Below are positions 1 through 8,039 of a stretch of 64,000 nt of DNA, in pieces. Origin of the DNA: a bacterium (lineage in GTDB: Bacteria > Bacillota > Bacilli > Lactobacillales > Streptococcaceae); assembly GCA_905221235.1 (NCBI GenBank), contig CAJNCJ010000007.1:37952-101951 (forward strand), written 5' to 3'. Positions within the stretch are counted from its first letter, which is position 1. Every line of letters begins with the position of its first letter. The translations under genes and the position numbers were made by a program. The notes below the pieces were generated by a model. It was given only the letters and a program-made list of their open reading frames with translations, was not told the origin of the DNA and did no database searches.

Positions 1-315
1 GTGAGCTTTTACATTCTCCAATTCATATATATATTTCAAAGACTCATAATTGCGATTTGTAATAAATGTCTGTGCTAATTTCTTAAATTCTGATAACTCC
101 TCAACTTTCTCTACAACCTGCTCATCAAAAAAATAATCCATACTGACTTTTAACTTCTTAGCAAGGGCATGCAGGAAATCTGCTCCAGGAGTAAACTCTC
201 CGCTCTCTAATCGACTGATTTGCCCCTGTTTACAGATACCTTCAGCTAGTTCTCGCTGAGACATTTTTAATTCTTTTCGTCTATTTTTTAATCTTGTTGC
301 TAATAGTGTGCCCAC
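1..315 (-). CDS. XRE/PlcR-like transcriptional regulator, N-terminal part (cut by window edge)
   Basis: Reading from 315 down to 1 the frame stays open for 105 codons and leaves the window, so only the N-terminus is seen. It begins VGTLLATRLKNRRKELKMSQ and contains a clear helix-turn-helix (SQRELAEGICKQGQISRLES, about residues 19-38), followed by residues typical of the linker to a TPR-type peptide-sensing domain. The GTG start is chosen because no in-frame ATG lies between it and an upstream TGA, and AGAGGAAG sits 8 nt before it. By position and sequence it resembles the pneumococcal PlcR-like (RRNPP) regulator beside a LytTR/DUF3021 pair. The C-terminal sensor part is not visible, so the RRNPP assignment is inference. 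A consensus-like promoter lies just upstream (352-380). Confidence 0.75.
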   Translation of the reverse strand, partial: MGTLLATRLKNRRKELKMSQRELAEGICKQGQISRLESGEFTPGADFLHALAKKLKVSMDYFFDEQVVEKVEELSEFKKLAQTFITNRNYESLKYIYELENVKAH

Positions 316-351
316 GTTTGCATCTTCCTCTTCTATTTGATTTCATTTTTA

Positions 352-380
352 ATTGTAACATGATTAAATCTAAAATTCAA
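352..380 (-). promoter_or_regulatory. Predicted promoter of the PlcR-like gene
   Basis: On the minus strand TTGAAT (380-375) and TACAAT (357-352) are separated by exactly 17 nt, 37 nt upstream of the GTG start. This is a good vegetative sigma promoter by sequence alone. Confidence 0.6.
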
Positions 381-621
381 ATCAATGATTTTAAAGATAC
401 AAATTGTATATAAAATCTATTTTTGTAATTCATCATCAACTTATTTACTTTTGATTTCTTCATTCAAACTCTTTATAAACTTATCCAGCTTCAACGCCAC
501 TTTTCATACCTATCACCTTCTAATTACAACTATTCCCCTAGTTCTTTCAGCCCCTTTCTGTATCTTTTTTCCTAGAAATTGATTAGTGCTATTATACCAT
601 ATTTCAGATAGGACAGAAAAG
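381..621. other. AT-rich intergenic stretch with no supported gene
   Basis: Between the PlcR-like gene and the LytTR promoter region no ORF has both a convincing ribosome site and coding character. A GTG-started 19-codon frame on the minus strand (500-441) and a 65-codon plus-strand frame were considered and not accepted. Confidence 0.5.
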
Positions 622-694
622 CTCCACCACATAGGAGCCAAATCCCTCCACATAAACAAAGTCCCTTGCCAGGTGTCGTAAAATAGTGTTTAAT
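622..694 (+). promoter_or_regulatory. Predicted promoter of the LytTR/DUF3021 operon with upstream CTCCAC repeats
   Basis: TTGCCA (666-671) and TTTAAT (689-694) are 17 nt apart, 54 nt before the LytTR start. Immediately upstream are two related motifs, CTCCACCACATA (622-633) and CTCCACATA (646-654), spaced about two helical turns apart. LytTR-type regulators bind paired direct repeats, so these are candidate autoregulatory sites. That role is inference. Confidence 0.45.
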
Positions 695-748
695 AAAGGT
701 GTACAAGAAGTGATCACAATTTTGTATGAAAAACAAGGAGAGAAATTT

Positions 749-1189
749 ATGAAAGTAGAACTACAGATTAGTGAAACTTACGAAGAGGAAAAACTGATTG
801 TCCAAGCACCTCAAGAAACCGAAAAAATCCAAAAAGTCATCGAGTTCGCAGAAAATCTGGACCTCAAAGAAAAAATCAAAGGGAAAATCGAAGATCAGGT
901 CTATCTAGTTGAGATTGGCAAGATTCAGCGCTTCTATATCGAGAATCGGAAGGTTCTAGCAGAAACCGCGAGTCAGACCTACACCATTGATTTGCGACTC
1001 TATCAAGTTCTTGAACTCTTGCCAAGCAATTTTATCCAAATTTCGCAATCAGAAATCATCAATATCAATTCAATCTCTCATCTCAAGCTCACGCCCAACG
1101 GTCTGGTAGAAATCTTTCTAAAAAACGAAAGCTTCACCTACTCATCTCGCCGTTACCTAAAAACCATCAAGGAGAAATTAGAACTATGA
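749..1189 (+). CDS. LytTR-domain DNA-binding protein
   Basis: A 146-aa protein lacking a receiver domain. The C-terminal two-thirds (about residues 50-146) match the LytTR fold: a beta-rich DNA-binding module with FIQISQSEIININSI and YSSRRYLKTIKEKL near the end. The start is the ATG preceded by AAGGAG at 735-740; an in-frame GTG at 686 has no ribosome site. It overlaps the next gene by ATGA, so the two are translationally coupled. Stand-alone LytTR proteins paired with a membrane protein form LytTR regulatory systems in streptococci, in which the membrane partner restrains the regulator. The partner here is the DUF3021 protein. Targets are unknown apart from likely autoregulation. Confidence 0.85.
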   Translation: MKVELQISETYEEEKLIVQAPQETEKIQKVIEFAENLDLKEKIKGKIEDQVYLVEIGKIQRFYIENRKVLAETASQTYTIDLRLYQVLELLPSNFIQISQSEIININSISHLKLTPNGLVEIFLKNESFTYSSRRYLKTIKEKLEL

Positions 1190-1644
1190 AAAAACAAGTA
1201 TTTCACGACGCAGCTGCTGGTGTCCTCATCGGCCTCATCCTCTCTATCATCTTTTCACTCATTTATGCACCAAGTACCTACGCACCCCTAAATCCCTACT
1301 CTCTCATTGGCCAAGTGATGGCTCAGCATCAGGTTCACGGTGCCCTGGTCTTGCTCTACTGCACACTTATCTGGTCAGCTATCGGTATGCTCTTCAACTT
1401 TGGCAACCGCTTATTCAGCCGTGACTGGAGCATGCTTCGTGCCACTCTGACTCATTTCTTCCTTATGCTGGCTGGCTTTGTTCCACTAGCAACTCTGGCT
1501 GGTTGGTTCCCCTTCCACTGGTTCTTCTATCTCCAGCTCATTATCGAGTTTGCGATTGTCTACCTCATCATTTGGGCTATTCTCTATAAAAGAGAGGCTA
1601 AAAAAGTAGATCACATCAATCAACTCTTAGAGCATAAAAAGTAA
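1186..1644 (+). CDS. DUF3021 family membrane protein, partner of LytTR regulator
   Basis: A 152-aa hydrophobic protein with four predicted membrane segments (about residues 10-30, 50-70, 85-107 and 112-136) and a short charged cytoplasmic tail (YKREAKKVDHINQLLEHKK). This is the size and layout of the DUF3021 family, which commonly sits just after a LytTR regulator gene. The start codon overlaps the upstream stop codon (ATGA). In related systems the membrane partner inhibits the LytTR protein until a signal is sensed. That function is inferred here from gene order. A strong terminator follows. Confidence 0.8.
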   Translation: MKKQVFHDAAAGVLIGLILSIIFSLIYAPSTYAPLNPYSLIGQVMAQHQVHGALVLLYCTLIWSAIGMLFNFGNRLFSRDWSMLRATLTHFFLMLAGFVPLATLAGWFPFHWFFYLQLIIEFAIVYLIIWAILYKREAKKVDHINQLLEHKK

Positions 1645-1657
1645 GAGCCTCATAATA

Positions 1658-1694
1658 AGCAAAGCCGAGAAAGAAACTTCTCGGTTTTGCTTTA
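1658..1694 (+). terminator. Rho-independent terminator of the LytTR/DUF3021 operon
   Basis: AGCAAAGCCGAGAA pairs with TTCTCGGTTTTGCT (14-nt arms with one G-T pair) around a short loop, and the right arm runs into TTTA. Confidence 0.75.
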
Positions 1695-1743
1695 TCCTGC
1701 TGCACCTTACTACCATAACAGTTATTTTCAGATTTTCTTTGTA

Positions 1744-1758
1744 AATTTTCTGTAATTT
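1744..1758. promoter_or_regulatory. CodY-box-like site upstream of the Nramp-like promoter
   Basis: AATTTTCTGTAATTT matches the CodY consensus (AATTTTCWGAAAATT) at 13 of 15 positions and lies just upstream of the promoter at 1781-1809. Confidence 0.35.
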
Positions 1759-1780
1759 TCTATCTTTTTTCAAAATATTC

Positions 1781-1809
1781 TTGCATTTTCCCAAAGTTTT
1801 TTGTAGAAT
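1781..1809 (+). promoter_or_regulatory. Predicted promoter of the Nramp-like transporter
   Basis: TTGCAT and TAGAAT are separated by 17 nt, 51 nt before the ATG. A ribosome site (AAAAAGGAG) precedes the start. Confidence 0.7.
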
Positions 1810-1826
1810 ATAGATTACATATCCAG

Positions 1827-1841
1827 ATTATTCTGAAAATT
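1827..1841. promoter_or_regulatory. CodY-box-like site in the Nramp-like leader
   Basis: ATTATTCTGAAAATT matches the CodY consensus at 13 of 15 positions and lies between the predicted transcription start and the ribosome site, a position suited to repression. Confidence 0.4.
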
Positions 1842-1859
1842 CAAAAAGGAGTATCTATC

Positions 1860-3122
1860 ATGTCGCAAGCTATTTCGTTAAATCAATCAACCTGGACAAG
1901 TAAACTAAAAGCAATGGGACCGGGAATCCTAATGGCTTCTGCCGCTGTTGGAGGTTCCCACATTGTATCTTCCACTCAAGCTGGTGGTTCTTACGGTTGG
2001 TCTCTACTTCTCTTGGTCATCTTAGCCAATGTCTTTAAATATCCATTTTTCCGTTTTGGTGCTGAATACACAGCTGATACTGGAAAGACTTTGGTTGAAG
2101 GTTATGCCGAAAAAGGAAAACTCTATCTCTGGATTTTCTTTATCCTCAATGTCTTTTCTGCTATGGTCAACACAGCTGGTGTCGCCATTCTGTGCTCAGC
2201 TATCATCGCCAGCGCCTTCCCAATGATCGGTCTTAGCATTACTCAGTGGTCCCTCATTCTCGTTGCCATCATTTGGGCTATGCTGCTCTTTGGAGGCTAC
2301 AAACTCTTAGACGGCATGGCAAAATGGATCATGTCAGCTTTGACCATTGCAACTGTTCTTGCAGTTATCATCGCGGCGGTCAAGCATCCCGAATACAGCT
2401 CTGATTTTGTCGAGAAAACACCTTGGCAAATGGCAGCTCTACCCTTCATCGTTTCCCTCTTAGGGTGGATGCCGGCTCCTATTGAAATTTCAGCTATCAA
2501 TTCACTTTGGTCTGCTGAAAAGAAAAAGACCGTCAACTTTAACACAGAGGACGCTCTATTTGACTTTAACGTTGGTTACATTGGAACAGCTATCCTAGCT
2601 GTATTCTTTGTAGCACTGGGAGCACTGATTCAGTATCCTACAGGACAAGCAGTTGAAGCTGCTTCAGCCAAATACATCTCTCAATTCGTGGGCATGTATG
2701 CCTCTGTTCTTGGCGAATGGTCCCGTTACTTGATTACTTTTATTGCTTTCCTGTGTATCTTTGGAACAGTTATCACTGTTATCGATGGCTATTCTCGCGT
2801 CAATCAGGAATCTCTACGACTGCTAATCCGTCAAAAAGAAGACAATCGTAAATCTTTGAACATCTGGATGACCATCACTGCTATCATCGGTATCGTCATT
2901 ATCAAGTTCTTCGCTGGTCAGGTTTCAACCATGCTCCGCTTTGCTATGATTGGTTCTTTCCTGACAACACCATTCTTCGCTCTTTTGAACTACGCCTTGG
3001 TAACGCGTGAAAACAAAAATCTTCCTTCTTGGCTCAAACACCTTGCCATTGCAGGATTGATTTTCCTCTTTGGCTTCGCCATCTTCTTTATCTACGCACT
3101 CGCAATCGGAAAAGCAGGATAA
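1860..3122 (+). CDS. Nramp-related (SLC11-like) membrane transporter without canonical metal motifs
   Basis: A 420-aa protein with about 11 membrane segments in an Nramp/LeuT-like arrangement. The first segment opens with GPGILMASAAVGGSH, clearly homologous to the Nramp start GPG...DPGN, but the metal-binding Asp and Asn are absent (VGGS, residues 30-33). In segment 6 the usual MPH is MPA (about residue 204). Canonical Mn/Fe transporters need these ligands, so the substrate is probably different; Nramp-related transporters of other substrates, including Mg2+, are known. The start at 1860 follows a good ribosome site. It has its own promoter and two CodY-like boxes, and an intrinsic terminator follows, so it is monocistronic. 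Confidence 0.75.
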   Translation: MSQAISLNQSTWTSKLKAMGPGILMASAAVGGSHIVSSTQAGGSYGWSLLLLVILANVFKYPFFRFGAEYTADTGKTLVEGYAEKGKLYLWIFFILNVFSAMVNTAGVAILCSAIIASAFPMIGLSITQWSLILVAIIWAMLLFGGYKLLDGMAKWIMSALTIATVLAVIIAAVKHPEYSSDFVEKTPWQMAALPFIVSLLGWMPAPIEISAINSLWSAEKKKTVNFNTEDALFDFNVGYIGTAILAVFFVALGALIQYPTGQAVEAASAKYISQFVGMYASVLGEWSRYLITFIAFLCIFGTVITVIDGYSRVNQESLRLLIRQKEDNRKSLNIWMTITAIIGIVIIKFFAGQVSTMLRFAMIGSFLTTPFFALLNYALVTRENKNLPSWLKHLAIAGLIFLFGFAIFFIYALAIGKAG

Positions 3123-3187
3123 CTAACAAGCTCTAGATGAAGATAAGGTTTCATTTCAAGAGAAAATTCAGCAAATATTTCTATGAT

Positions 3188-3235
3188 AAAAAGCATAAGA
3201 ACAAGGTTTTGAATACCTGAACTTATGCTTTTTTA
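3188..3235 (+). terminator. Terminator after the Nramp-like gene
   Basis: AAAAAGCATAAG (3188-3199) pairs with CTTATGCTTTTTT (3222-3234). An inner AGGT/ACCT stem may extend the hairpin. Confidence 0.7.
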
Positions 3236-3254
3236 CCTTCTCAAAGACTGTTTA

Positions 3255-3301
3255 TACTCAAAAAGCAGTTGAACAACTTCAACCACCTCTTATATTGAGT
3301 A
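3255..3301. repeat. Short RUP-like remnant with inverted TACTCAA/TTGAGTA ends
   Basis: A 47-bp segment begins TACTCAA and ends TTGAGTA, the termini of the longer RUP-like elements at 46210 and 50293. The interior does not match them, so this is a degenerate remnant or a chance terminal match. Confidence 0.35.
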
Positions 3302-3772
3302 TTAATTCTCCCTTTCCAACTCATACAAATCTGCGATAATCGCTGCGACACGTTTGATATCTTCCAGCATGCCTCGCATTTCAAAGTCAGCCAAGACAGG
3401 GAAACCAAAGCGTTGGCTGTATTGCTTAGCTGTCAGGCAGTATTGGTTATTAAAGTTGCGATTTCCTGAACCAACTACACCAAAACACTTACTAGCATTG
3501 TCGCCATAGGCGATAAAATCCCCAACGGGTGTCGTCAAAATCTCGACATCTCCGTTATCCACGCCATTCCCACCTTCGAGGTAGGTCGGCAAAAAAGTGA
3601 CATAGGGATGGTCCATTTCATAGAAATCTTGGCCTTCCTTGACCAAATCCTTGATATGAATCTTTTGAACTTCAATCCCCTCGTACTGGGACAAGAGATA
3701 ATCTTTCAAGCGTGTCACAAAACTCTCAGTATTCCCACTCAGACTGATATAAACTAAAGAAATTGTCTTCAT
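3302..3772 (-). CDS. nrdI: NrdI flavodoxin-like ribonucleotide reductase activator
   Basis: A 156-aa flavodoxin-fold protein. The N-terminus KTISLVYISLSGNTESF carries the FMN phosphate-binding SGNT motif, and GVVGSGNRNFNNQY is the NrdI signature loop. NrdI supplies the oxidant that assembles the dimanganese tyrosyl-radical cofactor of class Ib ribonucleotide reductase NrdF. The start is placed at 3772 because GGAGG lies just upstream of it; an ATG 12 nt earlier overlaps that ribosome site and is rejected. nrdE and nrdF are not adjacent, as in pneumococcus. Its promoter is embedded in a long palindrome. Confidence 0.9.
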   Translation of the reverse strand: MKTISLVYISLSGNTESFVTRLKDYLLSQYEGIEVQKIHIKDLVKEGQDFYEMDHPYVTFLPTYLEGGNGVDNGDVEILTTPVGDFIAYGDNASKCFGVVGSGNRNFNNQYCLTAKQYSQRFGFPVLADFEMRGMLEDIKRVAAIIADLYELEREN

Positions 3773-3801
3773 ATTTACCTCCATGATTTTATCTATAATC
3801 G

Positions 3802-3846
3802 AAAAATAACTACCAAGATTGTAACTTGATAGTTATTTTTTGTCAA
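3802..3846 (-). promoter_or_regulatory. nrdI promoter embedded in a 16-bp-arm palindrome
   Basis: On the minus strand TTGACA (3846-3841) and TACAAT (3823-3818) are 17 nt apart, a near-ideal promoter. Arms AAAAATAACTACCAAG (3802-3817) and CTTGATAGTTATTTTT (3825-3840) form an inverted repeat with a single mismatched pair. The -10 hexamer sits exactly in the loop and one arm fills the spacer. The palindrome could be an operator, a terminator for the upstream gene, or both. Confidence 0.65.
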
Positions 3847-3849
3847 TAC

Positions 3850-4389
3850 TTAGGCAAGTTCTTCTGTTTCCTCTTCTTCTGCCAAGGCTTTTTGCTGACG
3901 CCACATCTTGTAGAAGACAAGGGCTAGGAAGAGAACATTGATGACGATAGAGAAAATGCTAACGGCTTGTGAAATAACACTTATCCCTAAACGCATGGTC
4001 TCATCGTGAACTAACTGCACAGCGTCCTGTAAACCAACATAGCCATAAATCGAACCAATAATGGCTAGCAAAACATAGCCGACATAAGTATAGTTTGCAT
4101 ACTGCAAATTCTTACGAACAAGGAACACAATCGCTACTACAACTAAAATAGCAGATAGCACAATCAAGGCCATATTAAAAATAGAATGAGTTGATTCTGC
4201 TACTCTATAGGTATAATTAAGCTGGTCTTCTAATTGCTGAGCACTGACCCCTGCAACCTGTTTCTGAGCGGCAGCAGCACGAAGGGCTTCTTTGCTAGGC
4301 AAGGGACTCAACATTCCAAACAGAGACGTAGCTGAAATAAGAGCAGACAAGATTAGCAAGACCCATAGATAAATCGGTTTCTTTTTCAT
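3850..4389 (-). CDS. Small membrane protein of unknown function
   Basis: I do not recognise a family. The protein is 179 aa from the ATG preceded by AGGAGG; a longer frame starting at 4446 lacks such a site. It has four predicted membrane segments (about residues 5-27, 72-92, 100-120 and 140-162), an extracellular-type stretch rich in Ala and Gln between the first two, and an acidic C-terminus (AEEEETEELA). It follows the YesN-like regulator on the same strand with a 60-nt gap. It could be read through from the sensor operon, and the palindrome ahead of nrdI may terminate it. Confidence 0.7.
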   Translation of the reverse strand: MKKKPIYLWVLLILSALISATSLFGMLSPLPSKEALRAAAAQKQVAGVSAQQLEDQLNYTYRVAESTHSIFNMALIVLSAILVVVAIVFLVRKNLQYANYTYVGYVLLAIIGSIYGYVGLQDAVQLVHDETMRLGISVISQAVSIFSIVINVLFLALVFYKMWRQQKALAEEEETEELA

Positions 4390-4449
4390 GATAGAACCTC
4401 CTGATGTTATTATTGATATTATAGCACTTTTTGTAAAGGGATACAAATT

Positions 4450-5736
4450 TTATAGTATCGTTTCTACCTGTTTTCGGTAGGCTTTTGGTGATTTTCCGCA
4501 CAATTTTCGGAAAACTTTATAGAAATATCCAACGTTACTGTAACCAACCGCATAACAAATATCTTCGATACTGTCACTGGTTGAAAGTAAGAGCTGCTGG
4601 GCGGCCTTAATGCGTTGTTTATTTAGTAATTCTGCGAAGGTCGAATTGGTTTCTCGCTTAATCAACTGTCCCAGATAAACAGGATTGATAAAGAGATCCT
4701 TACTGATATCCTTGAGAGAGAGTTCTTTCTGATAATCACGCCCAATCACTTCCAGCACACTGACCACATTTTCATTCATACGATATTGCCCAAAGAAGCG
4801 AGTCAGAGTTTCCTTGATATAAAGAACCAATTCATCGAAGGTTTGAATAGCATGAATGGTTTTGACAATATCCGTCATATCATCAGCTTTGAGGTGTTCA
4901 AACAAGTGGAAGACATCCATGACAAACTGGATAAAAAGCTGTTTGGTAATCGGAACACGGGGTGTATTTTCAAGAACCACTTTCTCCAAGAGGTTCAACT
5001 CTTCCACGATTTGATTGAGATTTCCCTGAATGATAACCCTATAAATCGGTTCGTAATAGGCGAAGAGGCTCTCCGACTGCTGCAGATTTACAGAGCCGTA
5101 AAAGAGGGCTTTCTCAGCATTCAGCTTCCAACGTTCAAAATGTTCTTGATAAGGGGCTTCAAAGGGAGTAACGACTAAACCATCTAGGGGTTGGTCAGAA
5201 ATGAAAATCTGCCAGTCTTGCCCCAAGACATAGTAGGGAATGGTGAAGGAGCCTTGTTTCTCCTTGGATAGACCTATCCACCAATTCTCCTTACCTCCTA
5301 AATAACTAACAAATCCAGCCTCGTCTAAATCTTGACTGAGGGTTTGACTTTTCTTTCCTCTCTCGCCGAGCTGACCCGCAATCTTCTCTAGCAGATTACC
5401 CAACTCTACCTTATCTACTGGCTTGACCAGATAGTCCACAACACTAAGGTTCATGGCTCTTTTTACGTAATCAAACTCCTGATAACCCGAGAGCAAGATA
5501 TAGGCAGCATCTGGTAAGATTTCTTTCATTTCCCGAATCATATCAAGCCCTGTTTTGTCGGGCATATTGACATCGGAAATGATGACATCGACAGGATTTT
5601 CCTGAACATATTCTAGGGCTTCATCGGCATGACTGGCTGTTGCGACGACCTCCATATCCCACTTATCAAAGGGAATCAAACGTTTCAGACCTTCTGTCAC
5701 CATGTACTCATCATCCACTAATAATACTTTATACAT
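4450..5736 (-). CDS. YesN-type response regulator, AraC-family output (TCS07-like)
   Basis: A 428-aa response regulator. The receiver (1-125) has acidic pocket D8/D9, phospho-acceptor D55 (IISDVNMPDKTG) and K105 (YLVKPVDK). A middle region of about 190 aa is not recognisable. The C-terminus (about 325-425) has two AraC-type helix-turn-helix motifs (LSLKDISKDLFINPVYLGQL and IEDICYAVGYSNVGYFYKVF). It follows the kinase gene with an 11-nt gap. The pair corresponds by content and order to pneumococcal TCS07 (HK07/RR07), reported to control host N-glycan genes. Those genes lie at 48.7-61.7 kb in this window. The functional assignment is by analogy. Confidence 0.85.
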   Translation of the reverse strand: MYKVLLVDDEYMVTEGLKRLIPFDKWDMEVVATASHADEALEYVQENPVDVIISDVNMPDKTGLDMIREMKEILPDAAYILLSGYQEFDYVKRAMNLSVVDYLVKPVDKVELGNLLEKIAGQLGERGKKSQTLSQDLDEAGFVSYLGGKENWWIGLSKEKQGSFTIPYYVLGQDWQIFISDQPLDGLVVTPFEAPYQEHFERWKLNAEKALFYGSVNLQQSESLFAYYEPIYRVIIQGNLNQIVEELNLLEKVVLENTPRVPITKQLFIQFVMDVFHLFEHLKADDMTDIVKTIHAIQTFDELVLYIKETLTRFFGQYRMNENVVSVLEVIGRDYQKELSLKDISKDLFINPVYLGQLIKRETNSTFAELLNKQRIKAAQQLLLSTSDSIEDICYAVGYSNVGYFYKVFRKLCGKSPKAYRKQVETIL

Positions 5737-5747
5737 TTTCTCCCTTT

Positions 5748-7394
5748 CTACTCATCTTGAATTGTAATACGATACTGAACACCTGCTTGCTCTGCAGACT
5801 CTACACTAATGGCATAGCGGTCCCCAAAATAGAGCACAAAACGCTCGTGTACATTGACAATCCCGATGGACTGCCTTTTTTCACTGTAGCTAACTTGGTG
5901 TTCAAAGTTTCTCTGACTTAATTTTTCTCGGAGATTTGCCAGCTTTTCAGTCGGCATTCCACGGCCGTTATCAACCACTAAAATTTCCACAAAGCCATCC
6001 TGTTTAAGAGCCTTGATGCTAATCACATTATCTGTCCGTCTGTGGTCAACACCATGCGCAAAATAATTTTCTACCAGCGGTTGCAAGGTAAACTTGGGAA
6101 TCTTCATATTCTCTAACTCTGGATCTATCTTGAAACCATAGGCAATGGACTTGGGATAGCGAACCATGCAGAGGTAGCTATATTTACGGCAAAATTCTAA
6201 TTCCTGTTTGAGAAGAGTTTCTCTTTCGTCAGAAATATTGTTACGCAAGAGACTACTGAATTCATAAATGATATCTGCTAACTCATCTTGACTCTGCATA
6301 ACTGCATACATGCGCAAGAACTCCAGCGTATTATACATAAAATGAGGATTGATTTGCGCCTGCAGTGCTCGCATATTGGCATCTTTTTGACTAAGCTCTA
6401 ACTGGTAAATATCATGGATGTTCTTTTCCAATCGATCCAACATATCATTGGTCGTCTCCGCGATTAAGAGCAATTCCTGATCCTTTTCAAGCGTAGCAAT
6501 GCGAAGACCTTCTTCCCCTTGGGCAATAGCCTGAATGGAATCCACCAAATCCACTACCTGCTTTTGGTAATTAGCAAAGGTCTGCCTCAACGTCAGATAG
6601 AGAATGACAATAAAGAGAAGGCTTAAGCCCACAATCAAAGCCGAGCTGGTCACCGTTCCTTGTAAAACAAAATTTTTGGGAACTGCCACCTGAACCTGAT
6701 AGCCATGAGAGGTCACACCAACAAACCAGTTTTCATGCTCCCTATTGACTCTCTCACCAATATGAAAAATCTCCGTATCAAAAGGCGATGTCACAGTAAC
6801 AGCCATCGGGATATGACCTCGGGTATTGTCTACAGCATGGTATAAGATTTCTGGATCCAAGGAAATATAAACAACCCCTATAGATTGATCCGTCGCTGGA
6901 TCTAAAATAGGAACTCCAAAACTATTGGCCTTCGGTTTAAAGCCTTTCGCAAGTACCGAATGACCCCCTCTCTCATTTCTGCTCGAAACATAAACTTCTT
7001 TAAAGTCCTGCAAGACGATTGCAACACCCGTTATATAGTCATTCTGAACATACAGGTCATCGATATTTTCATACAGAGAAATAGAAGTTGACGAAGCTGC
7101 TTGATGCTCCAACAGCCAATAAAAATACTCAGAAGTTGACAGGCTAAAGTACTTATAAACCCCTTGTATACGGTCTTGATTGGCTACTAAATCTTGCGCT
7201 AGTTGAGCTGACTCGCGATAATAATATTCCACCTCTTCGACTGTTCGAGTGGTTACACGCTGGGCTACTCTTTGAGCTTCCTTTTCCCGTGAATCCCAGT
7301 CAGCGTAAGAGAGTAAGATTGCAAAACTGGCAATAATAATTATCATAACTGAACTGTAGGTTCGCAGAAGCGTATGTAGCCAAAACTGCTTCAT
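5748..7394 (-). CDS. YesM-type sensor histidine kinase (TCS07-like)
   Basis: A 548-aa membrane kinase. It has an N-terminal membrane helix (about 10-30), an extracytoplasmic sensor of about 230 aa, a second helix (about 250-275), a HAMP-like linker, the His_kinase motif QINPHFMYNTLEFL with phospho-accepting H351, and a HATPase domain with DNGRGMP. The start at 7394 is the third in-frame ATG, one nucleotide after the stop of the YesL-like gene (TAGAATG). Earlier ATGs at 7430 and 7418 lie inside that gene and also lack ribosome sites. YesM-family sensors often respond to oligosaccharides handled by linked ABC importers. Confidence 0.85.
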   Translation of the reverse strand: MKQFWLHTLLRTYSSVMIIIIASFAILLSYADWDSREKEAQRVAQRVTTRTVEEVEYYYRESAQLAQDLVANQDRIQGVYKYFSLSTSEYFYWLLEHQAASSTSISLYENIDDLYVQNDYITGVAIVLQDFKEVYVSSRNERGGHSVLAKGFKPKANSFGVPILDPATDQSIGVVYISLDPEILYHAVDNTRGHIPMAVTVTSPFDTEIFHIGERVNREHENWFVGVTSHGYQVQVAVPKNFVLQGTVTSSALIVGLSLLFIVILYLTLRQTFANYQKQVVDLVDSIQAIAQGEEGLRIATLEKDQELLLIAETTNDMLDRLEKNIHDIYQLELSQKDANMRALQAQINPHFMYNTLEFLRMYAVMQSQDELADIIYEFSSLLRNNISDERETLLKQELEFCRKYSYLCMVRYPKSIAYGFKIDPELENMKIPKFTLQPLVENYFAHGVDHRRTDNVISIKALKQDGFVEILVVDNGRGMPTEKLANLREKLSQRNFEHQVSYSEKRQSIGIVNVHERFVLYFGDRYAISVESAEQAGVQYRITIQDE

Positions 7395-7395
7395 T

Positions 7396-8010
7396 CTATT
7401 TTGTCGCCAATTTTTCATGGATGCTTTCATAGACCGGTTCCAACATATCACTGATAAAGAAATGCCACATCCCAATTCCTACAAAGAAAAGTAGGGCAGG
7501 CATATAGTAACCAATTGCCACAAGTAGCACTGTCCCAAGGAGAACCTTAGCCACAGCTGCTAAGCTCATAAAGATGCCAATCAAGGATAGTTTGAGACTA
7601 TTTCGATAAGACAAGTCAAAATAAACTTGTAGTTTCAAAGATACTGTATAGGCCAAAAAGAGAAGGGCAACTACTAGGACATTCAAAAAGGTCGCAATCA
7701 AATGAATAATAGTCTGATGAGGCAATTGCACCAAGAGATACAGGCCATAGACCAAAATCAAATCCACTCCTATAAAGCTATAGAAAATCAGGTTGCTTGA
7801 TACAAAATTTTGCTTATAAAGAGACCAAGCCTCCTTCAAACTGTATTCCCGAAAACTATAACCATGTTCTGCATATAGGCTCATCAAGGTGGTACTAGCC
7901 GGCGCTAGACCAAGGATAATCCCTCCTGCTAAAGTTAATAGCCAAAAGAAGGCTGTCGCAATCATCCCTAAAAAGAAACGATTAAAGACAAAGTCTAAAA
8001 ATCTCCCCAT
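7396..8010 (-). CDS. YesL-like DUF624 membrane protein
   Basis: A 204-aa protein with five or six membrane segments, starting MGRFLDFVFNRFFLG, the usual opening of DUF624/YesL proteins, which are encoded next to YesMN systems and carbohydrate ABC importers. AGGAGG precedes the ATG. It is the first gene of a three-gene operon with the kinase and regulator, spaced by one nucleotide from the kinase ATG. Its biochemical role is not established. A promoter with an overlapping cre site lies directly upstream. Confidence 0.85.
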   Translation of the reverse strand: MGRFLDFVFNRFFLGMIATAFFWLLTLAGGIILGLAPASTTLMSLYAEHGYSFREYSLKEAWSLYKQNFVSSNLIFYSFIGVDLILVYGLYLLVQLPHQTIIHLIATFLNVLVVALLFLAYTVSLKLQVYFDLSYRNSLKLSLIGIFMSLAAVAKVLLGTVLLVAIGYYMPALLFFVGIGMWHFFISDMLEPVYESIHEKLATK

Positions 8011-8039
8011 GATATCCTCCTAAAAATAACTATGAAACT

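Noticed and set aside
441..500. GTG-started 19-codon minus-strand frame ending IKSLNEEIKSK
   Set aside because: Too short, non-hydrophobic and without context of a pheromone; the GGTG-like site before it is weak.
385..582. 65-codon plus-strand frame in the region between the PlcR-like and LytTR genes
   Set aside because: No ribosome site, composition of random AT-rich DNA (runs of Ser, Leu and Phe codons), and the start overlaps the minus-strand promoter region.
686..748. GTG start extending the LytTR protein by 21 residues
   Set aside because: It overlaps the predicted promoter -10 (689-694) and has no ribosome site; the ATG at 749 has AAGGAG.
7395..7475. Longer N-terminus for the YesM-like kinase (ATGs at 7430 and 7418)
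   Set aside because: These starts lie within the YesL-like coding region and have no ribosome site; the ATG at 7394 is coupled to the YesL stop and gives a normal N-terminus.
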